Under the pieces are notes generated by a model that ran no database searches, was not told where the DNA came from, and saw nothing but the letters and a program-made list of their open reading frames with translations. Below, piece after piece: positions 1-6,954 of a stretch of 7,363 nt of DNA; within the stretch, counting starts at the first letter, position 1, and each line of letters begins with the position of its first letter. Both the position numbers and the translations under genes were made by a program. This DNA comes from Cyclobacteriaceae bacterium (GTDB lineage Bacteria; Bacteroidota; Bacteroidia; Cytophagales; Cyclobacteriaceae): positions 1 through 7,363 of the forward strand of contig JAIENH010000468.1 in the NCBI GenBank assembly GCA_019751475.1, written 5' to 3'.

Positions 1-660
1 AAGCAGGCGGGTCAACAGATCATCTGCTACAATTTTACCTTTGTTGATTACCACTACGCGGTCGCACAGCGCTTCTACTTCTTGCAAAATATGAGACGAG
101 AAAAGAACGGTCTTGTTTTTGCTCACATCCTTAATCAGTTTTCTGATTTCAATAAGTTGGTTCGGGTCTAATCCCGAAGTTGGTTCATCCAGCACCAGCA
201 CGCGTGGATCGTGCATGAGCGCCTGGGCAAGACCTACGCGTTGCCGGTATCCTTTTGAGAGCGAGCTGATTTTTTTATTTTGCTCCACCGTGAGACCACA
301 CAGTTGAATTAACTCTTCCTTGCGCGAGTGTCTCTTCGCTTTAGTTAATCCATAAATGCCCGCCACAAAATCAAGATACTCGTGCACATACATGTCGTGA
401 TACAATGGGTTGTGCTCCGGCAGGTAGCCTGTGATTTGTTTTACCACCATTGGCTGGGATGATACGTCTGTGCCGCATACACTCACCGAGCCCTCGGAGG
501 CCGGCAGAAATCCCGTGATGATTTTCATAGTCGTGGACTTGCCCGCGCCATTTGGGCCTAAAAAGCCAACGATCTGCCCTTCACTGACGGAAAAGGACGC
601 GTTGTCGACTGCTTTTTGCTTTCCGTAGAGACGTGTAAGAGACGTAATCTGTATCGACAT
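1..660 (-). CDS. gldA: GldA-type gliding-motility ABC transporter ATP-binding protein (3' end beyond window)
   Basis: This is the ATPase subunit of an ABC-2 type transporter. In gliding Bacteroidota, GldA works with the membrane subunits GldF and GldG and is needed for gliding. Reading from the ATG at 660 gives 220 residues that stay open to the left edge. Visible motifs are Walker A GPNGAGKST (35-43), signature LSKGYRQRV (134-142), Walker B VLVLDEPT (154-161), D-loop SGLDP (162-166) and the H-loop His190. The Q-loop carries Glu82 in YLPEHNPLY instead of the usual Gln, and both that stretch and PNQLIEIR after the D-loop match my memory of GldA proteins. Family members are about 300 residues, so roughly a quarter at the C-terminus is missing from view. 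The gene is divergent from the thioredoxin-like gene. gldF and gldG are not in the window, so a related ABC-2 exporter ATPase remains possible, but GldA is the best fit. Confidence 0.88.
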   Translation of the reverse strand, partial: MSIQITSLTRLYGKQKAVDNASFSVSEGQIVGFLGPNGAGKSTTMKIITGFLPASEGSVSVCGTDVSSQPMVVKQITGYLPEHNPLYHDMYVHEYLDFVAGIYGLTKAKRHSRKEELIQLCGLTVEQNKKISSLSKGYRQRVGLAQALMHDPRVLVLDEPTSGLDPNQLIEIRKLIKDVSKNKTVLFSSHILQEVEALCDRVVVINKGKIVADDLLTRLL

Positions 661-678
661 AAGGAGCGGGTGCAAAAT

Positions 679-709
679 AAAGTATAAAGTGGAAGTAGTC
701 CTACCCAAA
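679..709 (-). promoter_or_regulatory. Weak candidate Bacteroidota promoter for gldA
   Basis: On the minus strand a TTTG (706-709) lies 19 bases upstream of TATACTTT (679-686), which matches the Bacteroidota -7 consensus TAnnTTTG at four of six fixed positions. It would place the transcription start just ahead of the ATG at 660. A better TTTG-ending box, TTATTTTG (673-680), sits at a poorer spacing of 25. The assignment is an inference from a degenerate motif. Confidence 0.25.
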
Positions 710-740
710 AGAGGTCACCTGCCGCAAATCTGGAACATTA

Positions 741-771
741 ATTGCCATTAGAAATAAATTCTTGAAATTTG
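741..771 (+). promoter_or_regulatory. Candidate Bacteroidota sigma promoter for the thioredoxin-like gene
   Basis: ATTG (741-744) is followed after exactly 19 bases by GAAATTTG (764-771). The Bacteroidota primary sigma factor recognises TTTG, about 19-21 bases, then TAnnTTTG, so only the first base of the -7 box and one base of the -33 box deviate. Transcription would begin near 776-780, leaving a leader of about 11-15 bases before the ATG at 791 and no room for a Shine-Dalgarno site, which is normal in this phylum. Confidence 0.5.
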
Positions 772-790
772 ACGTTGTATTGAACCGCTT

Positions 791-2233
791 ATGAAAGTAC
801 TATCAACACTCCTGGTCTTCTTGGTATCCGCTAGCGTCTGGGCACAATCGGGCTACAAAATTGAAGGAAAGGTGACCGGCTGGAAAGACACTACTGCATT
901 GCTCGGCTATTACTATGGTGAAAGCACCTACATCCGCGATACAGCCCGCGTAAATGCACAAGGTTCGTTTGTTTTTGACGGAAAAGAAAAACTGCCGCAG
1001 GGAGTGTATTTTTTGGTACTGAATAAAACACGTGTTTTTGAAATCGTGATAAGTGCGCAGCAGCATTTTGGATTCGAAACCAATGCGGATGACTATGTAA
1101 AGAATATGAAAATACGAGGCGATGAAGACAATCAACTCTTCTTCGCCAATATGGTTTACAACATGGAGCGGCACAAAGAGGCAGAGCCATTTATGAAAAT
1201 CATAAGTGATAGCACACTTCAGGAAGACCAGAAGAAAGATGCTCGCCTTGCCTTCTCCAAGGTCAATGACAAAGTGATGGCCCATCAGGATGAAATCATT
1301 GCCAAACACCCAACCACTCTTACTGCGCGACTCTTGAAAGTAACCAAGCAAGTGGTGGTACCAGACCCTCCGAAGAAAGCAGATGGCAGTATTGACTCAA
1401 CGTTTCAACTGCGTTACTATCGGCAACATTTCTTCGATTATTTTGATTTGACTGATGATGCGCTGATCCGGTTGCCCAAACCATTTTACATGGAAAAACT
1501 GAACGAGTACCTTGATAAACTATTCGTTCAAACACCCGACAGCATCATGGCGGCAATTGATGATCTTGCCCTACGCGCCAAGAAAAATCAAGAAACATAT
1601 AAGTATTTAGTATGGTCGTGCCTCTTTAAGTATCAAAAGCCGGCCATCATGGGTCTTGATGAGGTCTATGTCAGGCTTTATGATAAATACTATGCCTCCG
1701 GCATCATGGATTTTTGGGTGAATGCCAGCCTGAAAAAAAACCTTAAAGAGTATGCAGACAAGTTGCGCGTGAGTCTTATTGGCAAGACGGGAGCCAACCT
1801 GATGATGCAGGATCAAGACTTACAGCCCAAGTCGATGTATGATATAAAAAAGAAGTACACGGTGCTTTATATTTTCGATCCGGATTGTGGGCATTGCCGC
1901 GAAGAGTCGCCTAAGCTGGTTGAATTCTACAATAAAAATAAAGTGAAGTTTAATCTCGAAGTATTTGCTGTAAGCGCAGATACATCCATCGCAAAGATGA
2001 AGAGCTACATCAAAGAAATGAAAATGACCTGGATAACCGTGAACGGACCCCGCAGCTATGTTGGCCCTTACAACAAGCTCTACTACGCGGAAACAACACC
2101 TTCGCTTTATATATTAGATGATAAAAAGAAAATCATCGCCAAGGGGCTGCCGGTAAAAGAACTGGAAAACTTTTTCACCAACTACGAAAAGTTTATTGCC
2201 CGCAAGAATGCTGTTAAACTCAAAGGCACATGA
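791..2233 (+). CDS. Secreted thioredoxin-fold (TlpA/ResA-like) protein with CGHC active site
   Basis: This is a predicted periplasmic thiol-disulfide oxidoreductase of 480 residues. A Sec signal peptide (1-18, hydrophobic core LSTLLVFLVSASVW) would be cleaved after Ala18 (VWA before QSG); the mature protein begins with Gln, not Cys, so it is not a lipoprotein. Residues about 20-110 are a beta-rich region resembling the DUF4369 domain often found before Bacteroidota thioredoxins. Residues about 115-330 are mainly helical and charged, resembling the DUF5106-type middle region. The C-terminal 345-475 is a redoxin fold: YIFDPDCGHCREE places the redox CGHC at 366-369, VFAVSAD follows at 391-397, and the cis-proline loop is TTP at 435-437. 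A CGHC motif is typical of oxidising or isomerising thioredoxin-fold proteins, but TlpA-like reductases also use related motifs. The partner substrate cannot be read from context: neighbours are a gliding ATPase and an unknown protein. Confidence 0.87.
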   Translation: MKVLSTLLVFLVSASVWAQSGYKIEGKVTGWKDTTALLGYYYGESTYIRDTARVNAQGSFVFDGKEKLPQGVYFLVLNKTRVFEIVISAQQHFGFETNADDYVKNMKIRGDEDNQLFFANMVYNMERHKEAEPFMKIISDSTLQEDQKKDARLAFSKVNDKVMAHQDEIIAKHPTTLTARLLKVTKQVVVPDPPKKADGSIDSTFQLRYYRQHFFDYFDLTDDALIRLPKPFYMEKLNEYLDKLFVQTPDSIMAAIDDLALRAKKNQETYKYLVWSCLFKYQKPAIMGLDEVYVRLYDKYYASGIMDFWVNASLKKNLKEYADKLRVSLIGKTGANLMMQDQDLQPKSMYDIKKKYTVLYIFDPDCGHCREESPKLVEFYNKNKVKFNLEVFAVSADTSIAKMKSYIKEMKMTWITVNGPRSYVGPYNKLYYAETTPSLYILDDKKKIIAKGLPVKELENFFTNYEKFIARKNAVKLKGT

Positions 2234-2234
2234 C

Positions 2235-2267
2235 GCTTATTTTTTACGACTCAAGTCGCGAATAAGC
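2235..2267 (+). terminator. Imperfect hairpin after the thioredoxin-like gene, possible weak terminator
   Basis: Right after the stop codon there are nested inverted repeats: GCTTATT (2235-2241) with AATAAGC (2261-2267), and inside them CGACT (2247-2251) with AGTCG (2254-2258). The inner loop is only two bases, so part of that stem must open. The nearest T-run (TTTTT, 2280-2284) is 12 bases beyond the outer stem, so this is a poor intrinsic terminator. It could instead protect the 3' end of the transcript. Confidence 0.35.
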
Positions 2268-2354
2268 CATTTCAATGCGTTTTTAGAAAAATTAAGGGCC
2301 TCCCGTGCAACTATTTGCCCGGCAAGGAGTATCTAAGTAATAAATAACCGGACT

Positions 2355-2813
2355 ATGGCCCTGCTGGACTCAATTTTTGGCAAGAAGAAGAAAGAATTTC
2401 GCGCAAGCTGCAAGATCACCAAAGAACCACTTGAGAAGGGTTTTGGCTACTTGCTGACTACCTCACAGATTGTAGCCAGCAAAAAGTACTGGGACATGAT
2501 TATGACCGAGCCCGAGACCCTCAGCTACACCGTCTCGCATTTTAAAAATCAAGCCAGCGGCACACAGATGCGCTCCATGATCTTCGAGAAATATGCATCG
2601 GTGGACAAGCCATGGATCGTTTCAGATTCTATCATCAACTACTTTGATGTTGACAAAGGCGCAGCCAAAGAAGGTGCAAAAAAATGGTGGGAACTGGAAG
2701 GCAATTACGCCCCCACCAATACAGGCCCCGCCAACAGTACATTAGATCCGCAAAGCTTTCAGACGTGGAAGAATTACGCAATTCTAGAAGCGGGTCGGGA
2801 GAAAGTAAAATAA
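2355..2813 (+). CDS. Uncharacterised small cytosolic protein, 152 residues
   Basis: I do not recognise a family for this protein. It has no signal peptide or membrane segment. It opens with a basic stretch (FGKKKKEFR, 8-16), followed by a single cysteine at 19 in SCKITKEPLEKGFGYLL and an aromatic segment KKYWDMIM (43-50). The middle is mixed helical, with KKWWELEG at about 109-116, and the C-terminal part is rich in Pro, Asn and Thr (NYAPTNTGPANST) before a final amphipathic helix. The ATG at 2355 is the only reasonable start because a TAA lies in frame at 2334-2336. AAGGAG at 2324-2329 is too far upstream to act as a ribosome site. Codon use looks like the neighbouring genes, so this appears to be a real resident gene. 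It is separated from the thioredoxin-like gene by 121 bases and converges with the polyprenyl synthase gene with one base between stop codons. Confidence 0.75.
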   Translation: MALLDSIFGKKKKEFRASCKITKEPLEKGFGYLLTTSQIVASKKYWDMIMTEPETLSYTVSHFKNQASGTQMRSMIFEKYASVDKPWIVSDSIINYFDVDKGAAKEGAKKWWELEGNYAPTNTGPANSTLDPQSFQTWKNYAILEAGREKVK

Positions 2814-2814
2814 C

Positions 2815-3789
2815 TTACACTTTTCTATCAATCGTAAACTGGACAAGCTGTCCTAAGGAATTTTTGTATACAGACTCCGGTAAATCCTTGAATAACATCA
2901 TTGCCAGGTTGTAGTATCTTTCCATAGCGTTCTTCGCATACTCAATCCCGCCCGATCGCTTTACGAACTCGATAACTTCCTTTACTTTTTTCGGTTTATC
3001 ACTTTCGTTTTTCACGATGCCGATGATCTTTCTTTTCTCCAGCCAAGTAGCTTTCGCTAAAGCGTGAATCAACGGCAGCGTCATTTTCTTTTCTTTGATG
3101 TCGATACCTACCGGCTTGCCAATCTCATCGTCACCATAATCAAACAAGTCATCTTTGATCTGGAAGGCCATGCCAATGTGCTGGCCAAACTGCCTCATCT
3201 TTTCGATGGTCGCACTGTCAGCTTTTACTGACGCTGCCCCCACTGCGCAGCAAGACGCAATAAGAGAAGCGGTCTTTTGACGAATGATGTCATAGTAGAT
3301 TTCCTCTGTAATATCAAGGTGGCGAGCCTGCTCCATTTGCATCAACTCGCCTTCGCTCATCTCACGCACAGCATTACTGACAATGCCAAGCAATTGATAT
3401 TCCTTATGGTCTACCGATAGCAACAGTCCACGGGACAAAAGAAAATCCCCAACCAAAACGGCAATCTTATTTTTCCATAAGGCATTCACAGAGAAAAAAC
3501 CCCTGCGGTAGTTTGCATCATCCACCACATCATCGTGCACCAGCGAGGCTGTATGCAGCAACTCAATTAGGGAAGCACCCCTGTAGGTTGACTCATTGAT
3601 TTGACCACAGGTGCCGGCACTGAGGAAGACAAACATCGGCCGTACCTGCTTCCCCTTTCGCTTCACGATGTAATTCATGATCTTGTCCAGCAGCAGCACG
3701 CGCGTATGCATGGATGCACGGAATTTCTGCTCAAACTCCGCCATTTCAGAGGCAATCGGGGCTTTAATATCTTCCAGCCATAAGGACAT
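2815..3789 (-). CDS. Polyprenyl diphosphate synthase (IspB-like, long chain)
   Basis: This trans-isoprenyl diphosphate synthase condenses isopentenyl diphosphate onto an allylic primer to build a prenyl chain, in Bacteroidota most likely the menaquinone side chain. The protein has 324 residues, the usual length for the family. GKQVRP (46-51) contacts the substrate. The first Asp-rich motif is DDVVD (86-90) in LVHDDVVDDANYRRG; the second is DDLFD (213-217) in FQIKDDLFD; KPVG follows at 225-228. Both motifs are intact, so the enzyme should be active. The fifth residue before the first motif is Ala81 rather than an aromatic residue, which in this family goes with longer products (heptaprenyl or octaprenyl) rather than farnesyl diphosphate. 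HTASLVHDDVVD resembles E. coli IspB. Exact chain length cannot be read, so I give no symbol. It is divergent from the MscS-like gene, with 74 to 92 bases between them. Confidence 0.9.
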   Translation of the reverse strand: MSLWLEDIKAPIASEMAEFEQKFRASMHTRVLLLDKIMNYIVKRKGKQVRPMFVFLSAGTCGQINESTYRGASLIELLHTASLVHDDVVDDANYRRGFFSVNALWKNKIAVLVGDFLLSRGLLLSVDHKEYQLLGIVSNAVREMSEGELMQMEQARHLDITEEIYYDIIRQKTASLIASCCAVGAASVKADSATIEKMRQFGQHIGMAFQIKDDLFDYGDDEIGKPVGIDIKEKKMTLPLIHALAKATWLEKRKIIGIVKNESDKPKKVKEVIEFVKRSGGIEYAKNAMERYYNLAMMLFKDLPESVYKNSLGQLVQFTIDRKV

Positions 3790-3826
3790 TGCGGCAATAT
3801 AGCTAATAGAACTCAGCGTACTGCAC

Positions 3827-3834
3827 CAAAAATC
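3827..3834 (-). promoter_or_regulatory. Possible -7 box for the polyprenyl synthase gene in the divergent spacer
   Basis: On the minus strand the spacer contains GATTTTTG, which fits TAnnTTTG except at the first base and would give a leader of about 30 bases before the ATG at 3789. No TTTG lies at the expected distance upstream, so support is weak. I find no convincing promoter for the plus-strand MscS-like gene in the same short spacer. Confidence 0.22.
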
Positions 3835-3881
3835 CCGGCTTTGGGGACGCTGACTACCGACTATTGATTATTTTCGGGCCG

Positions 3882-4739
3882 ATGAATTTCATGGAACATC
3901 AGTGGGAGCAGGTTGCATTTGCCATTATCGTGATGGTGGTGGCCTTTCTGGTAGGGCGTATCCTGCGCATGTTGGTAGGCCGGTTCTTTAAAGGAGCCGC
4001 CAAAAAACTGAAAGTAGACCCTACGCGCTACAATTTTTTTAAGAATGCCATCGACTTTTTGATGTTACTGATTGCAGCAGTCATCATTTTCAGGTCAGTG
4101 CCAAGCCTGCGCACGTTTGGCAATACACTGTTGACCGGTGCCGGAATTTTGGCCGCCATTGTGGGCTTCGCTTCACAGTCTGCGTTTTCAAATATTGTCA
4201 GCGGAGTGTTCCTGGTGATCTTCCGGCCTTTCAGCGTAGGTGATCGCGTGAAAATCGGGCAACTCTACAGCGGGGATGTGGAAGACATCACCCTGCGCCA
4301 CACTGTCATCAAAGATTTTGAAAACAGGCGCATTGTCATACCGAACACGGTGATCAGCAATGAAGTGATTATTAATTCCACCATTACCGATGAGAAGGTG
4401 TGTATGTTTGTGGAATTAGGCATCTCATTGGAATCCAACATCAGCAAAGCACAAGCAATCATCCAGGAAGAGGCGGTGAAGCACAAATACTGTATCGACA
4501 ACCGGTCGGCTGCAGAATTGGCCAAGGGCGAACACCAGGTAATGGTGCGTGTGATGGGATTTACGGAGTTGGCTATTCAACTGAGAGCTTACTGCTGGGC
4601 CAACAACCCTAACGATGGATTTGATCTGAAATGTGACTTGCATAAATCAATTAAAGAGCGCTTTGATGCGGAAGGTATTGATATGGCCATACCGCTTCGC
4701 ATGATTGCTTATAAGAACCAACTTAACCTTCCCGGCTAA
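3882..4739 (+). CDS. Small-conductance mechanosensitive channel (MscS family)
   Basis: This inner-membrane channel should open under membrane tension and release solutes on osmotic downshock. I start it at the ATG at 3882 (285 residues); a TTG at 3864 would add six residues and an ATG at 3891 would remove three. Counting from 3882, hydrophobic segments lie at about 9-29, 56-73 and 79-114. The third is the pore helix region, with LTGAGILAAIVGFASQSAFS followed by NIVSGVFLVIFRPFSVGDRV, the hallmark MscS segment with small residues for packing. The beta domain follows with GDVEDITLRHT and VIPNTVISN (about 131-160), then an alpha/beta cytoplasmic domain to the end. The length matches the basic three-helix MscS type without extra N-terminal helices. 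Its stop codon overlaps the corA start (TAATG), which implies co-transcription and coupled translation. Confidence 0.9.
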   Translation: MNFMEHQWEQVAFAIIVMVVAFLVGRILRMLVGRFFKGAAKKLKVDPTRYNFFKNAIDFLMLLIAAVIIFRSVPSLRTFGNTLLTGAGILAAIVGFASQSAFSNIVSGVFLVIFRPFSVGDRVKIGQLYSGDVEDITLRHTVIKDFENRRIVIPNTVISNEVIINSTITDEKVCMFVELGISLESNISKAQAIIQEEAVKHKYCIDNRSAAELAKGEHQVMVRVMGFTELAIQLRAYCWANNPNDGFDLKCDLHKSIKERFDAEGIDMAIPLRMIAYKNQLNLPG

Positions 4740-5764
4740 TGGCGAAACAGAAGACAACGGGCATTGAGGCTAAGCCCCCCAGCGATAATCATGTTATATT
4801 GGAACTCATTCAATACGATGACAAAGACTACGGAATGCAGGCGGACGTTCCCGTGGACGAGATACTTGCACAATTTAAACCCGGCCACGTTAATTGGATA
4901 AATGTAGATGGCCTGCATGATAAAGAAATCATACAAAAGCTGGGCGATCATTTCTGCCTTCATGCATTACTGATTGACGACATCACGAGTGATCACCAAC
5001 CCAAGGCAGAAGAATTTGAAGACTACCTCTTCTTCACGATGAAGATGCTGCATAGCATCAAAGATTTTACCATCGATTACGAGCAGATCAGTTTTGTGTT
5101 GGGTAAAGACTATCTCTTATCATTCCAGGAAAAGGAAGGAGATTCGTTTGGCGCTTTCCGCGAACGCATCAAGCAGAGCAGTGGAAAAATTCGTGGAAAA
5201 AAAGCTGACTACCTGCTTTATCGCCTGATTGATATCATTGTTGACAATTATTATACAGTACTTGACAATATCGGGGAGCAAATCGAAGATGTGGAAGAAG
5301 ACGTCTACAAAAATCCCAGCGTAAGGGAGTTTCAAAAAATACAACGCATCAAGAAAGAGTTAATCTACCTACGCAAGGCGCTCTACCCCTTGCGAGATGC
5401 TCTCAGCAAGCTGGCCAAAGACGAAGGCGGTCATATTCACCAACACACGGTGCGCTACTTTGGTGACGTGTATGATCACGTGGTTCACCTCATCGACTCA
5501 CTGGATACTTATAAAGACCTAACCTCCAGCCTCATGGACATTCATATCAATACCATGAACACACGCATGAACGAGGTGATGAAAGTATTGACTGTGATCT
5601 CCACCATCTTTATGCCCCTTACATTTATTGTGGGTATTTATGGGATGAACTTTGACGAAATGCCGGAACTGCACTCTCCCTGGGGCTATCCGGCCGTGCT
5701 GATCAGCATGGGGGCAATTGTTATTGGCATGATCAGCTATTTCAAATACAAAAAATGGTTTTAA
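4739..5764 (+). CDS. corA: CorA-type magnesium/cobalt transport protein
   Basis: CorA is a homopentameric inner-membrane channel for Mg2+ (also Co2+ and Ni2+). The protein has 341 residues. A cytoplasmic alpha/beta domain (about 20-150) is followed by a long helical stalk (about 155-290, rich in charged residues) and two membrane helices at about 283-301 and 316-335. The defining YGMNFDEMPEL sequence, with GMN at 302-304, sits at the end of the first membrane helix and forms the selectivity filter; MPEL is the conserved periplasmic loop. The protein ends in the basic tail KYKKWF, as CorA proteins commonly do. Translation starts at an ATG that shares one base with the stop codon of the MscS-like gene, with no Shine-Dalgarno-like site, so re-initiation is likely. 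Members of the wider CorA family can carry Zn2+, but the GMN-MPEL layout fits the Mg2+/Co2+ branch. Confidence 0.94.
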   Translation: MAKQKTTGIEAKPPSDNHVILELIQYDDKDYGMQADVPVDEILAQFKPGHVNWINVDGLHDKEIIQKLGDHFCLHALLIDDITSDHQPKAEEFEDYLFFTMKMLHSIKDFTIDYEQISFVLGKDYLLSFQEKEGDSFGAFRERIKQSSGKIRGKKADYLLYRLIDIIVDNYYTVLDNIGEQIEDVEEDVYKNPSVREFQKIQRIKKELIYLRKALYPLRDALSKLAKDEGGHIHQHTVRYFGDVYDHVVHLIDSLDTYKDLTSSLMDIHINTMNTRMNEVMKVLTVISTIFMPLTFIVGIYGMNFDEMPELHSPWGYPAVLISMGAIVIGMISYFKYKKWF

Positions 5765-5791
5765 CTTTCCAGCACTAACCCCTGTAAACCT

Positions 5792-6763
5792 ATGCTATTC
5801 CCTATCCTTCTCTTATTCGTAGGCTTTGCCATTCTCATCAAAGGCGCTGACTTTTTGGTGAACGGAGCCTCCTCAGCCGCTAAGAAATACGGCATCTCTA
5901 ATCTGGCTATTGGCCTTACGGTGGTAGCCTTTGGCACATCTATGCCTGAGCTTATCGTGAGTCTGCTGTCAGCCCTTGATGGGAAAAATGATGCCTCGTT
6001 TGGCAACGTGATCGGAAGCAATAATTTCAATCTCTTATTCATTCTTGGTATCGCGGGTCTTATTTACCCATTGGTGGTGCAGCGCAATACAGTAAAATAT
6101 GAAGTGCCTCTTTCACTGTTGGCCGCGGGTGTATTGTTTCTGTTGGTAAATGAGTATGTGGTCGATGACGGCATGCCTATACTTGGTCGATTAGACAGCA
6201 TTATCCTGCTGATATTTTTTGCCGGGTTTTTGTTTTACATCTATCAAACCATGCGCAACACATCTGACCTGGAGGAAGGTGAGCCCATAAAAATCTACAG
6301 CATGCCCATGTCTATCGGTATGGTTATTTTAGGACTGGCCATGTTGATCGGTGGTGGAAATTTAGTGGTTGACAACGCTATTCAAATTGCCAAACATTAT
6401 GGACTAAGTGAAAAATTGATAGGCCTCACCATTTTGGCAGCCGGTACCTCATTGCCCGAATTGGCCACCTCTTGCGTAGCTGCGTATCGAAAGAACACAG
6501 ACATTGCCATCGGCAACGTGGTGGGATCTAACATCTTTAATATTTTCTTCATTCTTGGAATTACCGGGCTCATTAGCCCGATACCCTACAACACAGCCAT
6601 GAATTTTGATATTTATGTGCTGCTTGCCTCCACGGTACTCCTCATGATTTTTATGTTTACGCTCAACACGCGCAAGCTTGATCGCTGGGAAGCCTTCTTG
6701 ATGCTGGTAGCATATGTAGTCTACACTGTTTACTTAATTGGTACTGATACGGGTGTTCAATAA
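5792..6763 (+). CDS. CaCA-family Na+/Ca2+ exchanger-like protein (YrbG type)
   Basis: This is a cation/Ca2+ antiporter of 323 residues with about ten hydrophobic segments arranged as two inverted halves. The alpha-1 repeat has GLTVVAFGTSMPE (41-53) and GNVIGSNNFN (71-80); the alpha-2 repeat has GLTILAAGTSLPE (211-223) and GNVVGSNIFN (241-250). The conserved acidic residues Glu53 and Glu223 in the two GTSxPE motifs are present, so ion binding should be intact. A hydrophilic loop (about 155-168, SDLEEGEPIK) separates the halves. It lies 27 bases after corA on the same strand with no hairpin between, so it probably belongs to the same operon, which ends at the strong terminator just downstream. 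Na+/Ca2+ exchange is the most common activity in the family, but H+ coupling or K+ dependence cannot be excluded from sequence. Confidence 0.91.
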   Translation: MLFPILLLFVGFAILIKGADFLVNGASSAAKKYGISNLAIGLTVVAFGTSMPELIVSLLSALDGKNDASFGNVIGSNNFNLLFILGIAGLIYPLVVQRNTVKYEVPLSLLAAGVLFLLVNEYVVDDGMPILGRLDSIILLIFFAGFLFYIYQTMRNTSDLEEGEPIKIYSMPMSIGMVILGLAMLIGGGNLVVDNAIQIAKHYGLSEKLIGLTILAAGTSLPELATSCVAAYRKNTDIAIGNVVGSNIFNIFFILGITGLISPIPYNTAMNFDIYVLLASTVLLMIFMFTLNTRKLDRWEAFLMLVAYVVYTVYLIGTDTGVQ

Positions 6764-6782
6764 AATTCAAAGCACTGACAAC

Positions 6783-6819
6783 AAAAAAAGGTCGCCCCTA
6801 ATCAAGGCGACCTTTTTTT
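6783..6819. terminator. Strong bidirectional intrinsic terminator
   Basis: Seven A (6783-6789) plus GGTCGCC (6790-6796), a nine-base loop CCTAATCAA (6797-6805), then GGCGACC (6806-6812) plus seven T (6813-6819) form a perfect 14-base inverted repeat. The GC-rich stem with T-runs on both strands can stop transcription from both sides. It closes the mscS-corA-exchanger operon 19 bases after the exchanger stop codon and can also stop transcripts arriving from the minus-strand coiled-coil gene on the right. Confidence 0.92.
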
Positions 6820-6852
6820 CATTTATGGCATCTCTAAAAACCCTTACAGGTC

Positions 6853-6873
6853 ATACCGGACTTGTTCCGGTAT
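6853..6873. repeat. Perfect 8-base palindrome with 5-base loop (REP-like hairpin 1)
   Basis: ATACCGGA, loop CTTGT, TCCGGTAT. It is preceded by GGTC and forms the left hairpin of the nested element. The pattern GTCAT-x-CCGGA-CTTG-TTCCGG is a common form of bacterial dispersed repeat as I remember it; no search was made. Confidence 0.75.
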
Positions 6874-6898
6874 CCGCTTGTGCAATGGTGAAATCAAG

Positions 6899-6954
6899 AT
6901 TCCGGCCAGCCTTTGCCGAAGCGGCTACGCGCAGGCAGGCTCAAAGGCCGGAAT
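6899..6954. repeat. Long imperfect hairpin (REP-like hairpin 2)
   Basis: ATTCCGGCC (6899-6907) pairs with GGCCGGAAT (6946-6954). The next bases can also pair (AGCC at 6908-6911 with GGCT at 6938-6941, or CTTTG at 6911-6915 with CAAAG at 6942-6946, in mutually exclusive ways). The loop region contains a smaller GCCG-AAG-CGGC palindrome. It forms the right half of the nested element. Confidence 0.7.

Noticed and set aside
113..628. Plus-strand open frames at 113-307 and 431-628
   Set aside because: They are antisense to the clear GldA-like ATPase frame; their peptides are low-complexity reflections of the Walker and signature regions.
803..1351. A 182-residue minus-strand frame inside the thioredoxin-like gene
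   Set aside because: It lies wholly antisense to a gene with signal peptide and active site, and its peptide shows no family features.
2324..2329. AAGGAG as a ribosome binding site for the 152-residue protein
   Set aside because: It is about 25 bases before the ATG, too far to act, and Bacteroidota rarely rely on such sites.
6853..6954. CRISPR-like repeat pair
   Set aside because: The two CCGG hairpins differ in length and sequence, and there is no regular direct repeat with spacers.
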